Assembly: GCA_045637805.1 (NCBI GenBank) | Contig: JAZUAE010000001.1 | Location: 30,102 to 94,101, forward strand | Reading direction: 5' to 3' | Length of the DNA: 64,000 nucleotides | From: CAKVLG01 sp045637805 | Lineage (GTDB): Bacteria > Bacillota > Clostridia > Christensenellales > UBA1242 | Part shown: in pieces, positions 25,265-34,792 of the stretch | Numbering within the stretch: position 1 is the first letter of the stretch | How the letters are laid out: every line of letters starts with the position of its first letter | Program-made: the position numbers and the translations under genes | Notes under the pieces: model-generated | Seen by the model: the letters and a program-made list of their open reading frames with translations, nothing else | Databases searched by the model: none | What the model was told of the DNA's origin: nothing

Positions 25265-25798
25265 CTAAACCTCCTCAACAGTAAGGTTTCCATTAGTGAA
25301 TATACATATATCACCTGCAACCTTCATAGATTTTTTTGCAATTTCTAATGCTGAAAGATCAGTATTTTCAGCAAGAGCACGTGCTGCTGCTAGTGCATAA
25401 TTACCACCTGAACCGATAGCACAAATACCATCTTGAGGTTCAATAACGTCACCAACACCACTTATAATTAGCATAGTTTCTTTGTCTGCAACAATCATCA
25501 TTGCATTAAGGTTGCGAAGGACTTTATCTCCACGCCACATTTGAGCGAGTTCAACTGATGCACGCATTAAATTTCCTGAATATTTATGCAACATTTTTTC
25601 AAACTTTTCACAAAGTGTAAAAGCGTCTGCTGTGCTTCCAGCAAAACCAACTACAACCTGATCGTTAAAGATCCTTCTAACCTTTTTAGCGTTTGATTTC
25701 ATAACAACAGTTTCACCAGCAGTAACCTGTCCGTCACCAGCAAGCACTGTCTTACCGTTACGACTAATACCTATAATTGTTGTTCCCATTAATTTCAT
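25265..25798 (-). CDS. hslV: HslV (ClpQ) peptidase
   Basis: A 177-residue proteasome-like peptidase. The start MKLMGTTIIGISRNGKTVLA suggests that four residues are removed to expose the catalytic Thr5, unlike the usual single Met removal. The GDGQVT loop, the VRRIFNDQVVVGFAGSTADAF segment and GSGGNYALAAARAL are typical. Its ATG overlaps the trmFO stop (TAATG). Confidence 0.96.
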   Translation of the reverse strand: MKLMGTTIIGISRNGKTVLAGDGQVTAGETVVMKSNAKKVRRIFNDQVVVGFAGSTADAFTLCEKFEKMLHKYSGNLMRASVELAQMWRGDKVLRNLNAMMIVADKETMLIISGVGDVIEPQDGICAIGSGGNYALAAARALAENTDLSALEIAKKSMKVAGDICIFTNGNLTVEEV

Positions 25799-27096
25799 TA
25801 ACGTACTATCTCCTTAATTCGTTTCATTTCTTTTACTGCTCTATCAAAATACATTTTCTTTCTGAGCTGTTTATCTCTTGGTAACTCTTCAAGAGGTTCT
25901 AAAATGCCAAAGTTGGCATTCATAGGTTGAAAATTAACATTTTCAGTAGAAATATAATTACAAAGCGAACCGATAATTGTCTTATTTGAAAACTCAAATG
26001 GTTTTTTGCCCAAAAGTTTATTTGCTAAGCTTATAGCGGCAACCAGTCCACTTGCAATACTTTCAACATACCCCTCGACCCCAGAGAGTTGCCCTGCAAA
26101 GAAAATATTTGGATTGCTTTTAAGTGAAAAATCTGGATTTAAATGCTTAGGACTATTAATATATGTATTTCTATGCATTACACCAAATTTAATAAATTCA
26201 GCATTTTCGAGTGCAGGTATTAACTTAAATATACGATTTTGTTCAGTAAATGTCAAGTTTGTCTGAAATCCAACTAAATTATATAAATCGCTTTTTGTAT
26301 TTTCTTTGCGAAGTTGTACAACAGCAAAAGGTTTTTTACCATCACCAGAAAAAAGCCCAACTGGACGTAGAGGTCCAAATCTCAAAGACTCCCTTCCACC
26401 AGAAGCCATAACTTCAATAGGTATGCAGCCTTGGAATATTTCTTTCTTTTCAAAATTTTTAAGTTCTATGCGTTCACCTTTTACAAGCTCGTCAACAAAC
26501 CTATAATATTCTTCTTTGGTAAGTGGGCAGTTAACGTAATCACTTTCACCCTTGCCATACCTGTCTGCATTAAAAGTTTTTGAATAATCAATCGATTCAG
26601 CAGTAACAATAGGTGCAGACGCATCGTAAAAAAACAAGTTAGATTCCCCAAGCATTTTTAAAATATCTCGGCTCAGAGCATCACTAGTCAGTGGTCCAGT
26701 TGCAATTATTGTTGGCATATCTCTATCAATTTTCTTAACTTCTTCGTGAAATATTTTAATATTTGGAGTATTTTCTATAATTGTAGTGATAGTTGTACTA
26801 AATCTATCTCTATCAACAGCAAGTGCCGAGCCTGCTGGCACGGCAACTTTTTTTGCAATATCTAAATTTAAAGATCCAAGTAGTTTTAATTCTTCTTTAA
26901 GTGTTCCAGACGCAGTGGTTGGCTCAATACTTTTAAAAGAATTTGAGCAAACTATTTCCGCCATAGATTTACTTGTGTGTGCAGGAGAAAACTTAGTAGG
27001 TTTCATTTCATACAAATGAACTTCAAACCCACGTTTAGCTAGCTGATAAGCAGCTTCTGTTCCCGCCAAGCCTGCACCAATCACATTTACTATCAC
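25798..27096 (-). CDS. trmFO: Methylenetetrahydrofolate--tRNA-(uracil-5-)-methyltransferase
   Basis: A 432-residue flavoprotein that makes m5U54 in tRNA using methylenetetrahydrofolate. The Rossmann start NVIGAGLAGTEAAYQLAKRG binds FAD. YEMKPTKFSPAHTS, IATGPLTS and FFAGQLSGVEGYVESIASG are family motifs. The order topA-trmFO-hslV-hslU matches Bacillus. Confidence 0.96.
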   Translation of the reverse strand: MIVNVIGAGLAGTEAAYQLAKRGFEVHLYEMKPTKFSPAHTSKSMAEIVCSNSFKSIEPTTASGTLKEELKLLGSLNLDIAKKVAVPAGSALAVDRDRFSTTITTIIENTPNIKIFHEEVKKIDRDMPTIIATGPLTSDALSRDILKMLGESNLFFYDASAPIVTAESIDYSKTFNADRYGKGESDYVNCPLTKEEYYRFVDELVKGERIELKNFEKKEIFQGCIPIEVMASGGRESLRFGPLRPVGLFSGDGKKPFAVVQLRKENTKSDLYNLVGFQTNLTFTEQNRIFKLIPALENAEFIKFGVMHRNTYINSPKHLNPDFSLKSNPNIFFAGQLSGVEGYVESIASGLVAAISLANKLLGKKPFEFSNKTIIGSLCNYISTENVNFQPMNANFGILEPLEELPRDKQLRKKMYFDRAVKEMKRIKEIVR

Positions 27097-27099
27097 AAC

Positions 27100-29220
27100 T
27101 TATTCCTCTTCAGTTTTATTTTCTTTTTTTATTTCTTCCTTGCGGCTATAATCACATTTTTTGCAAAGAAAAACTTTTGTATTTTTAAATGGTCTTATTA
27201 TTAAATCAACACCACATTTTGGACATTTTTCGTTGGCTGGGATATCCCAAGACTTATAATCGCAATCAGGATAACCTGAACAACCATAGAACACTTTGCC
27301 ACGTTTTGATTTGAGTTTTAACAAATCTTTACCGCAGCTTGGACAACTGCCAACAACTTCCACTTCAGATTTTTCACCATCTAAAGGTTTTGTGTTTTTA
27401 CATTTCGGATAGTTTGGACAAGCTAAGAATTTACCAAATTTACCCTCTCTAATAACCATGTTTGCACCACATTTGTCACAAACAATATCGGTTTCTTCAA
27501 TAGAAGACTTATCTTTATAATCGCTACTAAACGCAGCTTTAAGTTCTTTTTCAAAATCGACATAAAAATCACCAACAACTTTTTGCCAGATTTTTCCACC
27601 AAGTTCAATATCATCAAGTTTTTCTTCCATATCAGCAGTAAAGCCAACGTCCATTATATCTGAGAAGAAAAGAACTAATAAATCACAAACTTTTCTTCCA
27701 AGTTCAGTAGAAATAAGTGCTTTACCTTCTTTCTCAACATATTTACGATTTAATATCGTATTTACGGTCTGAGAGTATGTTGCAGGTCTACCGATACCCT
27801 TCTCTTCCATTGCTTTTACAATAGTAGATTCATTATATCGAGCAGGTGGCTTTGTAAACTTTTGTTCAGGCTTAGTTTCCTGTTTTAATAAACGATCCCC
27901 TGTCTCAATTTTAGGAAGAGTTGCCGCTGTATCGTCATTATCATCATTTTCAACAGTTGTTGTGTAAACAGCTGTATAACCATCAAAAATAGGAGTTCTT
28001 CCTGTAGTTTTAAACTTATGACCTGCGGCCTCAATGTCAACACTAAGTGAATTGTATGTCGCGTCACTCATTTGGCTAGCAACAAATCTATCATAAATAA
28101 GCTTATATAATTTATAAGCATTCTTATCTATTTTATTTTTTAAGCTTTCTGGTGTTCTGGATAAACTAATAGGCCTTATAGCTTCGTGACCATCTTGAAC
28201 ACCCTTTTTGTTTTTGTAAACTCTAGGCTTTTCTGGAACATACTTCTCGCCATATTTTTCAGTTATGTAATCTAAAGCCATTTTTTGAGCTTCCGGAGAT
28301 ACACGAACCGAGTCTGAACGGATATATGTAACAAGTGGAGTTTTACCTTCTCCAACAATGTCTACACCTTCGTACAAGTTTTGAGCAACTTGAGTTGTAA
28401 GCTTTAGATTAAAACCAAGCTTATTACCTGCTTCTTGTTGCATTGTTGGTGTAGTAAAAGGAGCTGATGGGTGCGATGCCGTAACGCTCTTTTTTACGTT
28501 TGTTGCAATAAAGTCCGCACTATTTATATCTGACAATATTTGATCCATCTGCTCTTTATTTTTAACTTTTTTATCTTTACCGGCAGACAAAGTAGCTTTT
28601 ATAATTTCATCTGAACCATCTTTTTTAAGTTTAACCTCAAGTGTCCAGTATTCTTCTGGTTTAAAGTTCTCAATCTCACGATCTCTATCTACAATCAATC
28701 TAAGTGTTACGGATTGAACTCTTCCCGCTGAAAGACTCGTAGCAATACCCTGAATCTTTCTTTTTAAAAGTGGAGAAATTTTGTAACCCACTAATCTATC
28801 AAGAACACGTCTTGCTTGTTGAGCATCAACTAAATTTATATCGATAGCTCTCGGTTTTTCAAGTGCAGCTTTAACAGCTTTATCACTAATTTCATTAAAA
28901 GTTACACGACACGCCTCATTCTCATCTATGCCCAAAATGTTTGCTGCGTGCCAAGCTATAGCTTCACCTTCACGGTCAGGGTCAGTTGCGATTAATATAC
29001 TTTCAGCATTCTTTGCTTCTTTTAGTAGATTGTTAACAACTTTCTTTTTATCTTCCATAATTTGATAATTTGGTTCAAAATTATTGTCAACATCGACAGC
29101 AAGGCCACGAACAGGTAAATCTCTAATATGCCCAAAAGTTGGAATAACTTTATATTCGTTTCCCGCATACTTTTGAACACTGGATTGTTTTGCTGGTGCC
29201 TCGATTAAAATTAACTTCAT
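27100..29220 (-). CDS. topA: DNA topoisomerase I
   Basis: A 706-residue type IA topoisomerase that relaxes negative supercoils. The Toprim domain begins at residue 1 with LILIEAPAKQSSVQKY and has DPDREGEAIAWH. The catalytic Tyr is in PLVTYIRSDSVRVS. Three C-terminal zinc ribbons follow from about 575 (CDKCG...CPNYPKC, CPSCG...CSGYPDC, CPKCG...CKKC). It is three bases upstream of trmFO. Confidence 0.97.
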   Translation of the reverse strand: MKLILIEAPAKQSSVQKYAGNEYKVIPTFGHIRDLPVRGLAVDVDNNFEPNYQIMEDKKKVVNNLLKEAKNAESILIATDPDREGEAIAWHAANILGIDENEACRVTFNEISDKAVKAALEKPRAIDINLVDAQQARRVLDRLVGYKISPLLKRKIQGIATSLSAGRVQSVTLRLIVDRDREIENFKPEEYWTLEVKLKKDGSDEIIKATLSAGKDKKVKNKEQMDQILSDINSADFIATNVKKSVTASHPSAPFTTPTMQQEAGNKLGFNLKLTTQVAQNLYEGVDIVGEGKTPLVTYIRSDSVRVSPEAQKMALDYITEKYGEKYVPEKPRVYKNKKGVQDGHEAIRPISLSRTPESLKNKIDKNAYKLYKLIYDRFVASQMSDATYNSLSVDIEAAGHKFKTTGRTPIFDGYTAVYTTTVENDDNDDTAATLPKIETGDRLLKQETKPEQKFTKPPARYNESTIVKAMEEKGIGRPATYSQTVNTILNRKYVEKEGKALISTELGRKVCDLLVLFFSDIMDVGFTADMEEKLDDIELGGKIWQKVVGDFYVDFEKELKAAFSSDYKDKSSIEETDIVCDKCGANMVIREGKFGKFLACPNYPKCKNTKPLDGEKSEVEVVGSCPSCGKDLLKLKSKRGKVFYGCSGYPDCDYKSWDIPANEKCPKCGVDLIIRPFKNTKVFLCKKCDYSRKEEIKKENKTEEE

Positions 29221-29228
29221 ATCTACCT

Positions 29229-30317
29229 CTAATTTTGTTTTATACCGATGTAAAAATTACCCGGCAATTTTTTAATTAAACCATTAATTTCCATTATTGT
29301 CAACTTTCTTAAGAGAAATTTTGACTCTAATTTTGTGATATTAGATATTTCATCTAAGCTTTTTTCCTCACCTAAGCAGGCTGCCAAAATTATGACTTCG
29401 TCATCATCTAGCGCACTTGTAGTTGCTTCATTTTTTTGTAACTGATATTTAACCCCAAGCCTTGCACAAATCTTTTCAGAACTTATGGTAAAAGTTTCAG
29501 GAAACTGCTCAATTAAAAAGTTTGAGCCTTCAGATTTTTGTGAATTAACATTACCTGGCACAACAAACAATTCTCTACCATTATCTATTGTATAATTCGC
29601 AGTAGAAATTGTTCCACTTTTTAGTCCAGCCTCAACAATAAGCGTGCCTTTTGAAAGTAAACTCATTATTTTATTTCTTTCCAAAAATGAAAATTTCAAT
29701 GCAGACTTATAAGGCGGATAAGTACTCATCACAAGTCCACCATTTTTAACAATCTTTCTTGCAAGTTCTGTATGGTCTTCAGGATAAATTTTATCCAAAC
29801 CACCAGCTAAGAAAGCTATCGTTTTACCCTTTGCAGCGAGCGTAGTTTTTGCAACGATTGAGTCAATACCGTATGCTAAGCCAGACATTGTAACCAGTCC
29901 CGCGCCTACCAAATCTTTAGTAAATTTTTCCGCAGCCCACTCACCATAGTTTGTTGGCATTCTACTTCCAACAATTGTAATTATATTTTTTGTAAGTAAA
30001 GTTTTATCACCAACATAGTAAACAACTAAAGGATATTCTTCACTACATTTAAGTGCTATAGGATAATCATTATCTTCACAAAGAATATATTTCATACCCA
30101 TATTATGTAGTTTCTTAACATATTTATCTATATTTTTAGGTTCAAGTTCAGTTTTTAATTTTTCAAATTTCTCTTCACCTAAAATTTCCAAACACTGAGA
30201 AGATTTTGACACAAGTATACTAAGGATAGAATTATTCTTATCCTTTATCCCCATAAGCAGTTTGTATTTCTTACAAGGTATACCAAACTTAGATAATATC
30301 AATATCTCTCTATTCAT
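29229..30317 (-). CDS. dprA: DNA-processing protein DprA
   Basis: A 362-residue DprA/Smf protein that loads RecA on incoming single-stranded DNA. The Rossmann-like domain has GSRMPTNYG, SGLAYGIDS, AFLAGGLDKIYP, FLERNKIMS, EAGLKSGTISTA and VPGNVNS. A C-terminal winged-helix domain (about 300-362) ends the protein. It follows the comM-like gene by 8 bases, a common arrangement. Confidence 0.95.
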   Translation of the reverse strand: MNREILILSKFGIPCKKYKLLMGIKDKNNSILSILVSKSSQCLEILGEEKFEKLKTELEPKNIDKYVKKLHNMGMKYILCEDNDYPIALKCSEEYPLVVYYVGDKTLLTKNIITIVGSRMPTNYGEWAAEKFTKDLVGAGLVTMSGLAYGIDSIVAKTTLAAKGKTIAFLAGGLDKIYPEDHTELARKIVKNGGLVMSTYPPYKSALKFSFLERNKIMSLLSKGTLIVEAGLKSGTISTANYTIDNGRELFVVPGNVNSQKSEGSNFLIEQFPETFTISSEKICARLGVKYQLQKNEATTSALDDDEVIILAACLGEEKSLDEISNITKLESKFLLRKLTIMEINGLIKKLPGNFYIGIKQN

Positions 30318-30325
30318 TGATCCCT

Positions 30326-31852
30326 CTATATATGCAATTTTTCAATATTTCTAAAACTTATTGCCTCCGCAACGTGCTCAACCTGGATATTTTCACTTGC
30401 TTCAAGGTCAGCAATCGTTCTGGCAACTTTAAGTATTCTATTATATCCACGCATAGATAAATGAAACTTATCAAAGGCATTTTTTATCAAAGCTTCACCC
30501 ATCTCATCAAGCTCACAATATTTGCGAATAAGTTTGCTCGACATTTTAGCATTGCAATATATTTTTTCACCCGCAAAACGCTCAAGTTGAATTTTACGTG
30601 CAGCATTAACACGCGCCCTCACCTCTGCACTTGTTTCTTCTTTAGATTGATCCTTCAAATCATAGAAAGATACTCTATCAACGTCAATCTTCAAGTCTAT
30701 TCTATCAAGGAGTGGTCCAGATATTTTTTTCATATACTTAGAAATCATACTAGGTGAACAAGTACATTCCAAGTCTTTTGAACCATAATTTCCACAAGGA
30801 CATGGATTCATACTTGCAACCAGTATAAAATTTGCCATATATTCAACTGTAGACGCTGCTCTAGCAACAGTAATAACGCCATCTTCAAGTGGCTGACGCA
30901 AACTTTCTAGTGTGTTTCGCTGATATTCTGGGAGTTCATCTAAAAATAGCACTCCGTTATGTGCAAGACTTATTTCTCCAGGTCTTGCGTCTCTTCCACC
31001 ACCAGTAAGTGCAACTGTTGACGCAGTATGGTGTGGAGATCTAAATGGTCTATTAGTAACTATACCTTTATTTAAGTCTAACACGCCTGCAACACTATGA
31101 ATTTTTGTAATTTCAAGAGCTTCCTCTTTGGTTAGTTCTGGAAGTATTGATGGCACACACTTAGCAAGCATAGTTTTACCACTACCAGGAGGTCCAACCA
31201 TTAATATATTATGTCCACCACTAACAGCTATCTCAAGAGCACGTTTTGCTGCATACTGCCCTTTAACTCTAGACAAATCCTCACCAAATGAGCCTTGCCC
31301 ATTATATTTCCATTCTTGATACTTAATAGGCTCCATCTGAATATTTCCACTTAAAAATGATGATACGTCTGATAAATCTTCGAATGCAAAGCAAGAAATC
31401 TCACCTATGAAACTTGCCTCCTTACTATTGCCTTTAGGAATTATAAAATGTGTATAACCAAGCTCCCTTGCAGATATTATAAGTGGTAATAAACCATTAA
31501 CTGTTCTAACTTTACCATCAAGCCCAAGCTCACCGATAAACACATACTTTTGTGCATTTTCATAATTGATTTGTCCTAAAGCTGAAAGGTATGCAACCGC
31601 TATTGCAAGGTCAAATGCTGGTCCCTCTTTTTTAGCAAACGCAGGTGCAAGGTTGACTGTAATTTTACCATTAGTAAACTTAAATCCTGAGTTGGAAATT
31701 GCCGACCTTACCCTTTCTTTAGATTCCTTTACTGAGGCATCTGGAAGTCCAACAATATCAAAGTGTGGTTGTCCACTAGAAACGTCCACCTCCACATCTA
31801 TAGGGAGACCTATTAAACCAGATAAACCAAAACTTTTAACTTTTGCTAACAT
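30326..31852 (-). CDS. ComM/YifB family Mg-chelatase-like AAA+ ATPase
   Basis: A 508-residue Lon-domain and AAA+ ATPase. N-terminal Lon-protease-like domain (to about 175), Walker A GPPGSGKTMLAK, Walker B VLFLDELPEYQ, and the Cys-rich MNPCPCGNYG loop are seen. ComM helicases extend branches during natural transformation; YifB function in Firmicutes is not fixed. I start at the ATG at 31852, which has ggagag before it. The ATG at 31888 lies upstream of the predicted transcription start and cannot be used from that promoter. Confidence 0.92.
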   Translation of the reverse strand: MLAKVKSFGLSGLIGLPIDVEVDVSSGQPHFDIVGLPDASVKESKERVRSAISNSGFKFTNGKITVNLAPAFAKKEGPAFDLAIAVAYLSALGQINYENAQKYVFIGELGLDGKVRTVNGLLPLIISARELGYTHFIIPKGNSKEASFIGEISCFAFEDLSDVSSFLSGNIQMEPIKYQEWKYNGQGSFGEDLSRVKGQYAAKRALEIAVSGGHNILMVGPPGSGKTMLAKCVPSILPELTKEEALEITKIHSVAGVLDLNKGIVTNRPFRSPHHTASTVALTGGGRDARPGEISLAHNGVLFLDELPEYQRNTLESLRQPLEDGVITVARAASTVEYMANFILVASMNPCPCGNYGSKDLECTCSPSMISKYMKKISGPLLDRIDLKIDVDRVSFYDLKDQSKEETSAEVRARVNAARKIQLERFAGEKIYCNAKMSSKLIRKYCELDEMGEALIKNAFDKFHLSMRGYNRILKVARTIADLEASENIQVEHVAEAISFRNIEKLHI

Positions 31853-31870
31853 ATTTTCTCTCCACAAATC

Positions 31871-31900
31871 ATTGTAACAAATATTCAATCTACTTGTAAA
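31871..31900 (-). promoter_or_regulatory. Candidate promoter of comM-dprA-topA
   Basis: TTTACA, an 18-base spacer and TACAAT are present on the minus strand. The implied start near 31865 excludes the upstream ATG at 31888 as the comM start. Confidence 0.55.
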
Positions 31901-31932
31901 CCTTTTTAAGTCAATTATTTAGCAATAAAAAA

Positions 31933-31949
31933 CCTCGGCATTGCCGAGG
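31933..31949 (-). terminator. Terminator after rplS
   Basis: CCTCGGC and GCCGAGG form a perfect 7-bp stem with a 3-base loop, followed by TTTTTT on the minus strand, seven bases past the rplS stop. Confidence 0.92.
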
Positions 31950-31955
31950 AATAAA

Positions 31956-32300
31956 CTATTTTGCTTCTTTAATTTTAGCTTTCTTACCAGATAAATCTCT
32001 AAGGTAATATAATTTAGCTCTTCTAACTTCGCCTCTCTTAACGATTTCAATGCGATCAATCTTTGGTGAGTGAAGTGGGAATGTTCTTTCAACTCCTACG
32101 CCGAAAGAAACACGTCTAACTGTAAATGTTTCTCTAATACCGCCGTTTTTACGAGCTATAACCACGCCTTCGAATGCTTGTAATCTTTCGCGAGTACCTT
32201 CAATAACTTTAACATATACCTTAACAGTATCACCAACATTAAAAGCAGGAACATCAGCGCGCATACCTTCTTTTTCAATCTGCTCTAATACATTGCTCAT
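31956..32300 (-). CDS. rplS: 50S ribosomal protein L19
   Basis: A 114-residue L19 with the motifs FNVGDTVKVYVKVIEGTRERLQ, FEGVVIARKNGG, FTVRRVSFGVGVERTFPLHSP and the C-terminal VKRGEVRRAKLYYLRDLSGKKAK. It lies at the 30S-50S bridge B6. Instead of following trmD directly it is a separate unit with its own promoter, leader and terminator. Confidence 0.97.
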   Translation of the reverse strand: MSNVLEQIEKEGMRADVPAFNVGDTVKVYVKVIEGTRERLQAFEGVVIARKNGGIRETFTVRRVSFGVGVERTFPLHSPKIDRIEIVKRGEVRRAKLYYLRDLSGKKAKIKEAK

Positions 32301-32327
32301 ATATTTTTGCCTCCCTTTTAGTATGAT

Positions 32328-32365
32328 AAGTGTTCATGCTAGCTCAATGGCGCAGAGGACCACTT
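32328..32365 (-). promoter_or_regulatory. Candidate structured leader of rplS
   Basis: In the roughly 75-base leader, AAGTG (32361-32365) can pair with CACTT (32328-32332) around a loop containing GGTCCTCTGCGCC and GAGCTAGC. Firmicute rplS genes are known to have L19 leader RNAs; I infer the same here from position and fold, not from a covariance search. Confidence 0.5.
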
Positions 32366-32382
32366 AATAATTTTCTTGGAAT

Positions 32383-32411
32383 ATTCTAACACATAAACAT
32401 CGATATATCAA
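32383..32411 (-). promoter_or_regulatory. Sigma-A promoter of rplS
   Basis: TTGATA, a 17-base spacer and TAGAAT are present on the minus strand, giving a start near 32376. Confidence 0.7.
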
Positions 32412-32456
32412 GTGTTTTTTTAAAAAAATCGACATTTTTTATTTGCATCATTTTTC

Positions 32457-32885
32457 TTAAAATATATCTTTGATGTGCGTAATATCTTTGTCTATAATCG
32501 AAACTATATCAAATCGCATACTTTGACCACTGATTCCATATTCCGCCATAAATTTGCTTGCACCAGTGTATAAGTGCTTTTGTTTAAAAGAGTTAACCGC
32601 CTCAAAAGGCTCACCAAAAACCTTATTTGTCCTAGTTTTTACCTCTACAAAGACCAAGATATTTTTCATGTTTTTTATAATATTGCTGCGGAGCTCTTTT
32701 TTTACTTTACCTGCCAAAATCTCAGCATCTAACTCTTTAATTTGAACCTTTACAGGATCTATGAAAATTAGGTCAATTTCGCTCCCTTTTACTTTGTAAT
32801 TTCTTTCAACAAAAACATAACCAAGTTTTTTTAAATATTCTTCTGCTAAAGCTTCACCGATCTTTCCTTTGTCTATGTTACGCAT
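32457..32885 (-). CDS. UPF0102 (YraN) family nuclease-like protein
   Basis: A 142-residue YraN homologue with a restriction-endonuclease-like fold. The N-terminal GKIGEALAEEYLKKLGYVFVERNYKVKGSEIDLIF and the VFVEVKTRTN motif (Asp...Glu-x-Lys) form the putative active site. An insert of about 25 residues (PVKVQIKELDAEILAGKVKK) lies between the Asp and the ExK strand; this is longer than usual. Function is not known. It overlaps rnhB by 8 bases. Confidence 0.88.
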   Translation of the reverse strand: MRNIDKGKIGEALAEEYLKKLGYVFVERNYKVKGSEIDLIFIDPVKVQIKELDAEILAGKVKKELRSNIIKNMKNILVFVEVKTRTNKVFGEPFEAVNSFKQKHLYTGASKFMAEYGISGQSMRFDIVSIIDKDITHIKDIF

Positions 32886-33501
32886 TCTTATTTTCCTTTA
32901 AAAATTTGATAAACGTTTGCCTGTGAACAGGTGTTGCTCCATACTGCTTTAATGCTTGTATATGAACTGCTGTTCCATAACCTTTATGTTTTGCAAAACC
33001 ATATTCTGGATACCTTGTATCCAGTTCTACCATAAATCTATCACGAGTGACTTTTGCAACAATACTTGCCGCTCCTATAGAGTAACTAAGAGCATCACCT
33101 TTTATTATAGCTTTTTCAGGAACATTGATTTGAAGCCCGTCAAGCGCATCTACTAGAACAATATCTGGCTTTATTTTTAAATTATTAATTGCATTTGTCA
33201 TACATTTTTTAGTCGCTTGCAAAATATTTATTTCATCAATTACTTTCTCATCAACAAATTCAATGCTTACAGCAATGGCTTTTTCTAGAATTTTATCATA
33301 GAGTAATTCACGTTTCTTTTCGGATAATTTTTTGCTATCATCTATGCCTTCGATTATTTCATCAAGAGGCATAATAACTGCAGCACAAACAACAGGACCA
33401 GCTAAAGGTCCACGACCTACTTCATCTGCACCAGCAATAAGATTATATCCTTGGCTTACAAGCTCTTTTTCATACTTTAATTTGTCTATTATGTCACGCA
33501 T
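32878..33501 (-). CDS. rnhB: Ribonuclease HII
   Basis: A 207-residue RNase HII that removes ribonucleotides from DNA. Catalytic acidic residues are in AGADEVGRGPLAGPV (Asp, Glu), the VDALDG strand and the VTRDRFM segment; the tail YGFAKHKGYGTAVH is family-typical. It is encoded five bases after rbgA. Confidence 0.96.
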   Translation of the reverse strand: MRDIIDKLKYEKELVSQGYNLIAGADEVGRGPLAGPVVCAAVIMPLDEIIEGIDDSKKLSEKKRELLYDKILEKAIAVSIEFVDEKVIDEINILQATKKCMTNAINNLKIKPDIVLVDALDGLQINVPEKAIIKGDALSYSIGAASIVAKVTRDRFMVELDTRYPEYGFAKHKGYGTAVHIQALKQYGATPVHRQTFIKFLKENKNA

Positions 33502-33505
33502 AGCA

Positions 33506-34333
33506 CTACTCCAAAGATATACGGCCTATTCTACCACTTCTAAAGTCAGAAATAATCATTTTTCCCAAACGTAAATAATCAACTTCTCCACGAGCAAGAC
33601 AACCCATATTTTTTCCAACTGTATCGTAGATATCTATTTCCTCGCCGTCTAAATTTGTAAGACGATATCTTTCTTTAATAGCATTTGGTGCAATTTTTAA
33701 AAGCTTTTTGAATAGCTTAAAACCAACTTCTTCTAAATCTAAAATATCATCTTTGATTGAACCTATATATGCTAAAGTGTCCGCAACATATTGTTCTTTC
33801 ATGTCTGGAAGTAATACACCTGGCGTATCTAGCATAACAAAATCGTCACCAGCTTTAACCCAACTTGAAGACCTTGTAACTCCGGCCTTATCCCCAACCA
33901 TTACTTTTTTATTTCCACATAACATATTTATAATTGTAGATTTTCCAGTATTTGGAACACCTATAACCATTATCTTGTGTTGACGCTTTATAGTCTTTTC
34001 TTTTAATCTTTCAATTTTTTCTTTTAGCAAATTATAGAGAGATTCAAATAATAGTTTTCGTTTTGCATTATCATTGCTGAAAATTAAGGCTATTTTACCT
34101 TGTTTTTCGAGACTTTTAATTGCTTCCTGGCATTTACCCATATCAGCCAAATCACTCTTGTTTAACACATATAAAACAGGCTTGTGATCCACTATTGTAT
34201 CAATATTAGAATTAAGCGTGCTAAAAGGCGCTCTAGCATCTAGAACGTATATAACAATATCGCACATTTTTAGATTATTTCTAATCTCATCTTGGGCTTT
34301 TTTCATGTGCCCAGGAAACCAATTAATTTTCAT
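33506..34333 (-). CDS. rbgA: Ribosome biogenesis GTPase RbgA (YlqF)
   Basis: A 275-residue circularly permuted GTPase for 50S assembly. The motif order is G4 (LNKSDL) then G1 (GVPNTGKSTIINML) and G3 (DTPGVLLP), as in the YlqF class. The N terminus INWFPGHMKKAQDEI and DARAPFSTLN are characteristic. A C-terminal ANTAR-like helical domain follows. It is one base from the zincin-like gene. Confidence 0.95.
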   Translation of the reverse strand: MKINWFPGHMKKAQDEIRNNLKMCDIVIYVLDARAPFSTLNSNIDTIVDHKPVLYVLNKSDLADMGKCQEAIKSLEKQGKIALIFSNDNAKRKLLFESLYNLLKEKIERLKEKTIKRQHKIMVIGVPNTGKSTIINMLCGNKKVMVGDKAGVTRSSSWVKAGDDFVMLDTPGVLLPDMKEQYVADTLAYIGSIKDDILDLEEVGFKLFKKLLKIAPNAIKERYRLTNLDGEEIDIYDTVGKNMGCLARGEVDYLRLGKMIISDFRSGRIGRISLE

Positions 34334-34792
34334 CTATTCCTCACTATTACTATCTTTTTCTCTATAAGACATTCTTTGTTCACATCTACCAAATGACCAT
34401 TCTTTATTTTCAGCTACAACTCGCGTGTATGTCCGTGCAATTTCTTCGGTAGTTTGCTCCAAATGTAACATAAATTGATCGTAAGCAAACTTATATGCAG
34501 GAGAATTTTTATCATCAAACGTAGAATCTAATAAACTTTCACAATATTGATCGAGTTTCCAAAGTTTAATATGACATAATTCATGAATCAATACTTGCTC
34601 TAAATTTTCCATTTTTGGGTTAAAAATATTTAAGTAAACAATCGCTGTTTTGTCTTCAACATCAACCTTTACATTACCTGTATTTTTCCAATTTTTTTCT
34701 ATAAATTCAAGTTTAATATGCCAGCCATCAAATTGAAATATGTCCAATAATTTTTCAAATTTATCTAATAATTCTTGTTTATTGTATTTCAT
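34334..34792 (-). CDS. Putative zinc metallopeptidase with HELCH motif
   Basis: A 152-residue protein I do not recognise as a named family. A beta-rich start (FDGWHIKLEFIEKN, AIVYLNIFNPK) leads to a helix with VLIHELCHIKLWKLD, which fits the HExxH zinc-binding motif of gluzincins or SprT-type proteins. A helical tail (ARTYTRVVAENKEW) ends the protein. It lies within the trmD-rbgA interval, with one-base spacing on both sides, so it is fully cotranscribed with ribosome-assembly genes. It may act on a ribosomal or RNA-processing target, which is only inferred. Confidence 0.7.
   Translation of the reverse strand: MKYNKQELLDKFEKLLDIFQFDGWHIKLEFIEKNWKNTGNVKVDVEDKTAIVYLNIFNPKMENLEQVLIHELCHIKLWKLDQYCESLLDSTFDDKNSPAYKFAYDQFMLHLEQTTEEIARTYTRVVAENKEWSFGRCEQRMSYREKDSNSEE

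Noticed and set aside
32412..32456. Terminator after yraN
   Set aside because: The region is T- and A-rich but shows no convincing stem.
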